Assembly: GCF_002224485.1 (NCBI RefSeq)
Contig: NZ_CP022463.1
Location: 2,310,990-2,374,989 of the forward strand
Reading direction: 5' to 3'
DNA length: 64,000 nucleotides
From: Sinomonas sp. R1AF57
Lineage (GTDB): Bacteria > Actinomycetota > Actinomycetes > Actinomycetales > Micrococcaceae
This document shows, in pieces, positions 63,473 to 64,000 of this stretch. The notes below the pieces were generated by a model. That model did not search any database and was not told the origin of the DNA. It was given only the letters and a program-made list of their open reading frames with translations. A program made the position numbers and the translations under genes. How positions within the stretch are numbered: the first letter of the stretch is position 1; each line of letters starts with the position of its first letter.

Positions 63473-64000
63473 CAGGCCTCCCCCGGACTCTCGCCGGCGA
63501 GCGCCGGGGAGGCGGCGCGGGCGGCCGCGAGCACTGCCTCCGGGGCCACCGTCCCCACGAGCCTGCCGGCGGCGTCGACCACCACGCCGCGCCCGGAGGG
63601 CGAGGACAGCGCGGCGTCGAGCGCCGTGCGCAGGCTGTCCCCTTCCCTGTGCAGCGAGCCGCCCGTCACGAGCACCCCCGGCCGGGCCGGGTCGGCCCAC
63701 CCGAGCGGGTGCCCGCCGTCGTCCGTCACGACGGCCCACTCGGCAGGCCGCGCGGCCTCGAGACGCGCGGCGGTGACCGACTCGCCTCGCTCGGTCTCGA
63801 GGCCGGCGTCCGGGAAGAAGCCGAGGTGCCTGAACCCGCGGTCACGGCCGATGAACGAGGCCACGAAGTCGTCGGCCGGCTCGCGCAGGAGCGCCTCGGG
63901 CGTGGCGTACTGGGCGAGCCGGCCGCCCTGGGCGAAGACGGCGATCCGGTCGCCGAGCATGACCGCCTCGTCGATGTCATGGGTCACGAACAGGATGGTC
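63472..64000 (-). CDS. osmoprotectant ABC transporter ATPase, partial
   Basis: C-terminal 175 or so residues of the ATP-binding subunit; the gene runs off the right edge. The switch histidine region ILFVTHDIDEAVMLGDRIAV is present, followed by ATPEALLREPADDFVASFIG as in OpuCA/ProV. A short C-terminal CBS-like regulatory segment (LSSPSGRGVVVDAAGRLVG) follows. Walker A and signature motifs lie outside the window. Head of the four-gene operon. Confidence 0.88.
   Translation of the reverse strand, partial: TILFVTHDIDEAVMLGDRIAVFAQGGRLAQYATPEALLREPADDFVASFIGRDRGFRHLGFFPDAGLETERGESVTAARLEAARPAEWAVVTDDGGHPLGWADPARPGVLVTGGSLHREGDSLRTALDAALSSPSGRGVVVDAAGRLVGTVAPEAVLAAARAASPALAGESPGEA

Overview
The window is high-GC chromosomal DNA of an actinobacterium, most likely a member of the Micrococcaceae (Arthrobacter/Sinomonas type). 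The evidence is the strong G/C third-position bias, frequent GTG starts, and an actinobacterial gene order (typA - fdxA - dapC - dapD - dapE - LOG-family protein - DUF3117 - O-methyltransferase - sigE) that matches the Rv1165-Rv1221 segment of Mycobacterium tuberculosis. No rRNA or tRNA genes were seen.

Region 1 (1-20.5 kb) is housekeeping and syntenic: ECF sigma factor sigE, a divergent O-methyltransferase, DUF3117, a PIG-V-like mannosyltransferase, a DivIVA-like protein, a LOG-family phosphoribohydrolase, a glutamate-type ABC transporter (gluABCD), the succinylase branch of lysine/diaminopimelate synthesis (dapE, dapD, dapC), a lysozyme-like protein, a TetR regulator, galE, citrate synthase, ferredoxin, TypA and an SGNH hydrolase. 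Region 2 (20.5-36.7 kb) holds two complete oligopeptide-type ABC transporters in tandem, each with a lipoprotein receptor, two permeases and a fused two-domain ATPase. They are followed by phosphoketolase and a methyltransferase gene broken by one amber codon.

Region 3 (36,740-50,021) is a 13.27-kb integrative element whose ends can be read directly. It is inserted in the 3' end of ychF. The 11-bp core CGGAACTCGAC is present at both ends, the displaced native ychF tail (VEFRFNV-stop) is stranded at the left end, and joining the flanks restores a perfect native ychF terminus. The element carries a large serine integrase, a plus-strand run of small overlapping unknown genes, and minus-strand blocks. 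The latter include a primase-polymerase/helicase replication protein, a zincin, a GIY-YIG nuclease with eight 17-residue repeats, and several unknowns. Next to the replication gene is a 0.33-kb cluster of twelve GGTACC hexamers, six on each side of an AT-rich tract, which is a strong candidate replication origin. I see no capsid, terminase, relaxase or FtsK-type translocase gene, so the element looks like a self-replicating but mobilisation-dependent island or phage-satellite-like element. It is the most interesting part of the window.

Region 4 (50-64 kb) returns to the chromosome: ychF with an element-encoded new C-terminus, rmuC, ispH, a membrane protein, xseA-xseB, a DUF5671-type membrane protein operon, PPK2 polyphosphate kinase, an AlaA-like aminotransferase, and an osmoprotectant (ProX/OpuC-type) ABC transporter that runs off the right edge. 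Several intergenic tandem repeats (21-bp units) and long hairpins occur in this part and between galE and gltA.
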